This document shows positions 51,838 through 52,492 of a stretch of 52,492 bases of DNA, piece by piece. Every line of letters starts with the position of its first letter. Within the stretch, counting starts at the first letter, position 1. Where the stretch lies: contig JAVBMY010000015.1 in NCBI GenBank assembly GCA_031551865.1, positions 1 through 52,492 of the forward strand, written 5' to 3'. The stretch is from Rikenella sp031551865. Lineage in GTDB: Bacteria > Bacteroidota > Bacteroidia > Bacteroidales > Rikenellaceae. A model generated the notes under the pieces. It did not search any database, was not told the DNA's origin, and saw only the letters and a program-made list of their open reading frames with translations. The translations under genes were made by a program, and so were the position numbers.

Positions 51838-51887
51838 GACGCCTCGTGGGTTGTAATGATTTTGGTCATCACAACCCACGAGGCGTC
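51838..51887. terminator. Bidirectional hairpin after kbl
   Basis: GACGCCTCGTGGGTTGT (51838-51854) and its exact complement (51871-51887) form a 17-bp stem, extended after one mismatch by five more pairs to a TTTG loop. It sits 18 nt past the kbl stop and about 100 nt past the end of the convergent gene to the right. Confidence 0.85.
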
Positions 51888-51987
51888 TTCTACTTGGAGG
51901 CAGTCCTGCAGTTTCCCACATGTTCGGAGAGGTTGGTGCAGTTGAAAATCAGGCGTAGCGGGGGACACTGCGCCTGAGGCTTTGAAA

Positions 51988-52492
51988 TTATTCTAACATA
52001 ACAGCTTCCGGTTCTTCCGGCAGCGGGGGCATCATATTGACACCGACACCGCCAAAAACATAATGAAGTAGGAATTGCGTTTCTATCCAAGTTTTCAGCG
52101 CTCCGGTATAGGGGACAATCGCCCCTTCGGCCACGCCCCCAAATTTGTATTTGACTGTGGAGGCCGAAACGGTTTGCCCGATCTTTGGATGCACAAGCAG
52201 CTCAAGCCGTAATCGGGGTATTTTTTTTTGCAATTTGTATTGATAAGTGGATATGTCTGTGAGAATTAACTCAATTGTAGTCAGTGTGGCTTTATTGTTG
52301 ACATTCAGGTGGTATTTTACTCCTTTTACGGGCAGTCCGAGTTTGTTCATAAATTCGTTGACCGGTCGTCCCGCGAAAGCTCCGCTGTGGGCCATCGTTT
52401 GGAGGTATTTCAGTGTGTCTCCCCCGCACTGGTCGAGGGTTTTGTGTACATAGCCCGGCTTTTGGGCAGAAACATAAATACTGAGGCAGGCT
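51988..52492 (-). CDS. Secreted protein of unknown function, 5' end cut by the window
   Basis: The frame is open to the right edge: upstream of the first in-window Met (52395) it continues for about 32 more codons, reading …SIYVSAQKPGYVHKTL…, which looks like the end of a signal peptide (cleavage near SAQ) and the start of a mature protein. So the gene begins outside the window. The visible part (about 167 residues) contains a hydrophilic region with CGGDTLKYLQT and GRPVNEFMNKLGLP, a beta-rich part with few cysteines, and a proline-rich acidic C-terminus (MPPLPEEPEAVMLE). No family was recognised. It lies in A/T-richer DNA and converges on kbl. Confidence 0.65.
   Translation of the reverse strand, partial: ACLSIYVSAQKPGYVHKTLDQCGGDTLKYLQTMAHSGAFAGRPVNEFMNKLGLPVKGVKYHLNVNNKATLTTIELILTDISTYQYKLQKKIPRLRLELLVHPKIGQTVSASTVKYKFGGVAEGAIVPYTGALKTWIETQFLLHYVFGGVGVNMMPPLPEEPEAVMLE

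Overview
The window looks like chromosome of a gut-type Bacteroidota, most likely Rikenellaceae (Alistipes or a close relative). This is inferred from several things together: roughly 55-60% G+C by eye, many promoters of the Bacteroidota form (TTTG, 19-20 nt, TAnnTTTG), outer-membrane receptors of the Bacteroidota beta-barrel family, the parA-parB-DUF5683-mltD neighbourhood, a bioG-type biotin route, and a tryptophanase (many Alistipes are indole positive). No species can be named without a search.

Positions 1-21149 are almost entirely minus-strand housekeeping. There is a branched-chain amino acid block (ilvD, ilvB, ilvN, ilvC). Next is a six-gene run, comB - DUF2007 - bioF - bioG - bioC - xerD, with overlaps or short gaps, combining pimelate/biotin synthesis with a phosphosulfolactate-phosphatase homologue and a Xer recombinase. 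These are followed by ornithine carbamoyltransferase, a lytic transglycosylase, a DUF5683 envelope protein, ParB and ParA, and a large AddA/RecB-like helicase-nuclease. Positions 21372-28356 (plus) hold two paralogous outer-membrane beta-barrel proteins flanking a membrane protein and a small winged-helix regulator. A periplasmic M16 protease (minus) diverges from uracil-DNA glycosylase (plus).

Positions 32629-47756 (plus) carry a PcrA/UvrD helicase, an SDR-type threonine dehydrogenase, a DUF6249 membrane protein with a His-rich tail, an ECF sigma factor, a small membrane protein, an orphan NarL-type response regulator, a giant AsmA-like protein, tRNA-Val with an apparent integrase scar behind it, two outer-membrane proteins and a lipoprotein. 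The last 5 kb hold Ohr and Hsp20 (minus), tryptophanase and 2-amino-3-ketobutyrate CoA ligase (plus), and a truncated secreted protein entering from the right edge (minus). Tdh and Kbl together convert threonine to glycine and acetyl-CoA; TnaA breaks down tryptophan.

No CRISPR array, prophage, transposase or obvious defence island is present. The less ordinary signals are: (i) low-complexity Ala/Gly/Ser/Pro/Thr segments with shifted codon use placed inside or at the ends of otherwise conserved proteins; (ii) two families of dispersed palindromic intergenic elements; (iii) a long perfect or near-perfect hairpin at each of the four convergent gene junctions; (iv) a nested 124-bp inverted-repeat element; (v) an integrase remnant beside tRNA-Val; and (vi) ComB coupled to the biotin genes.
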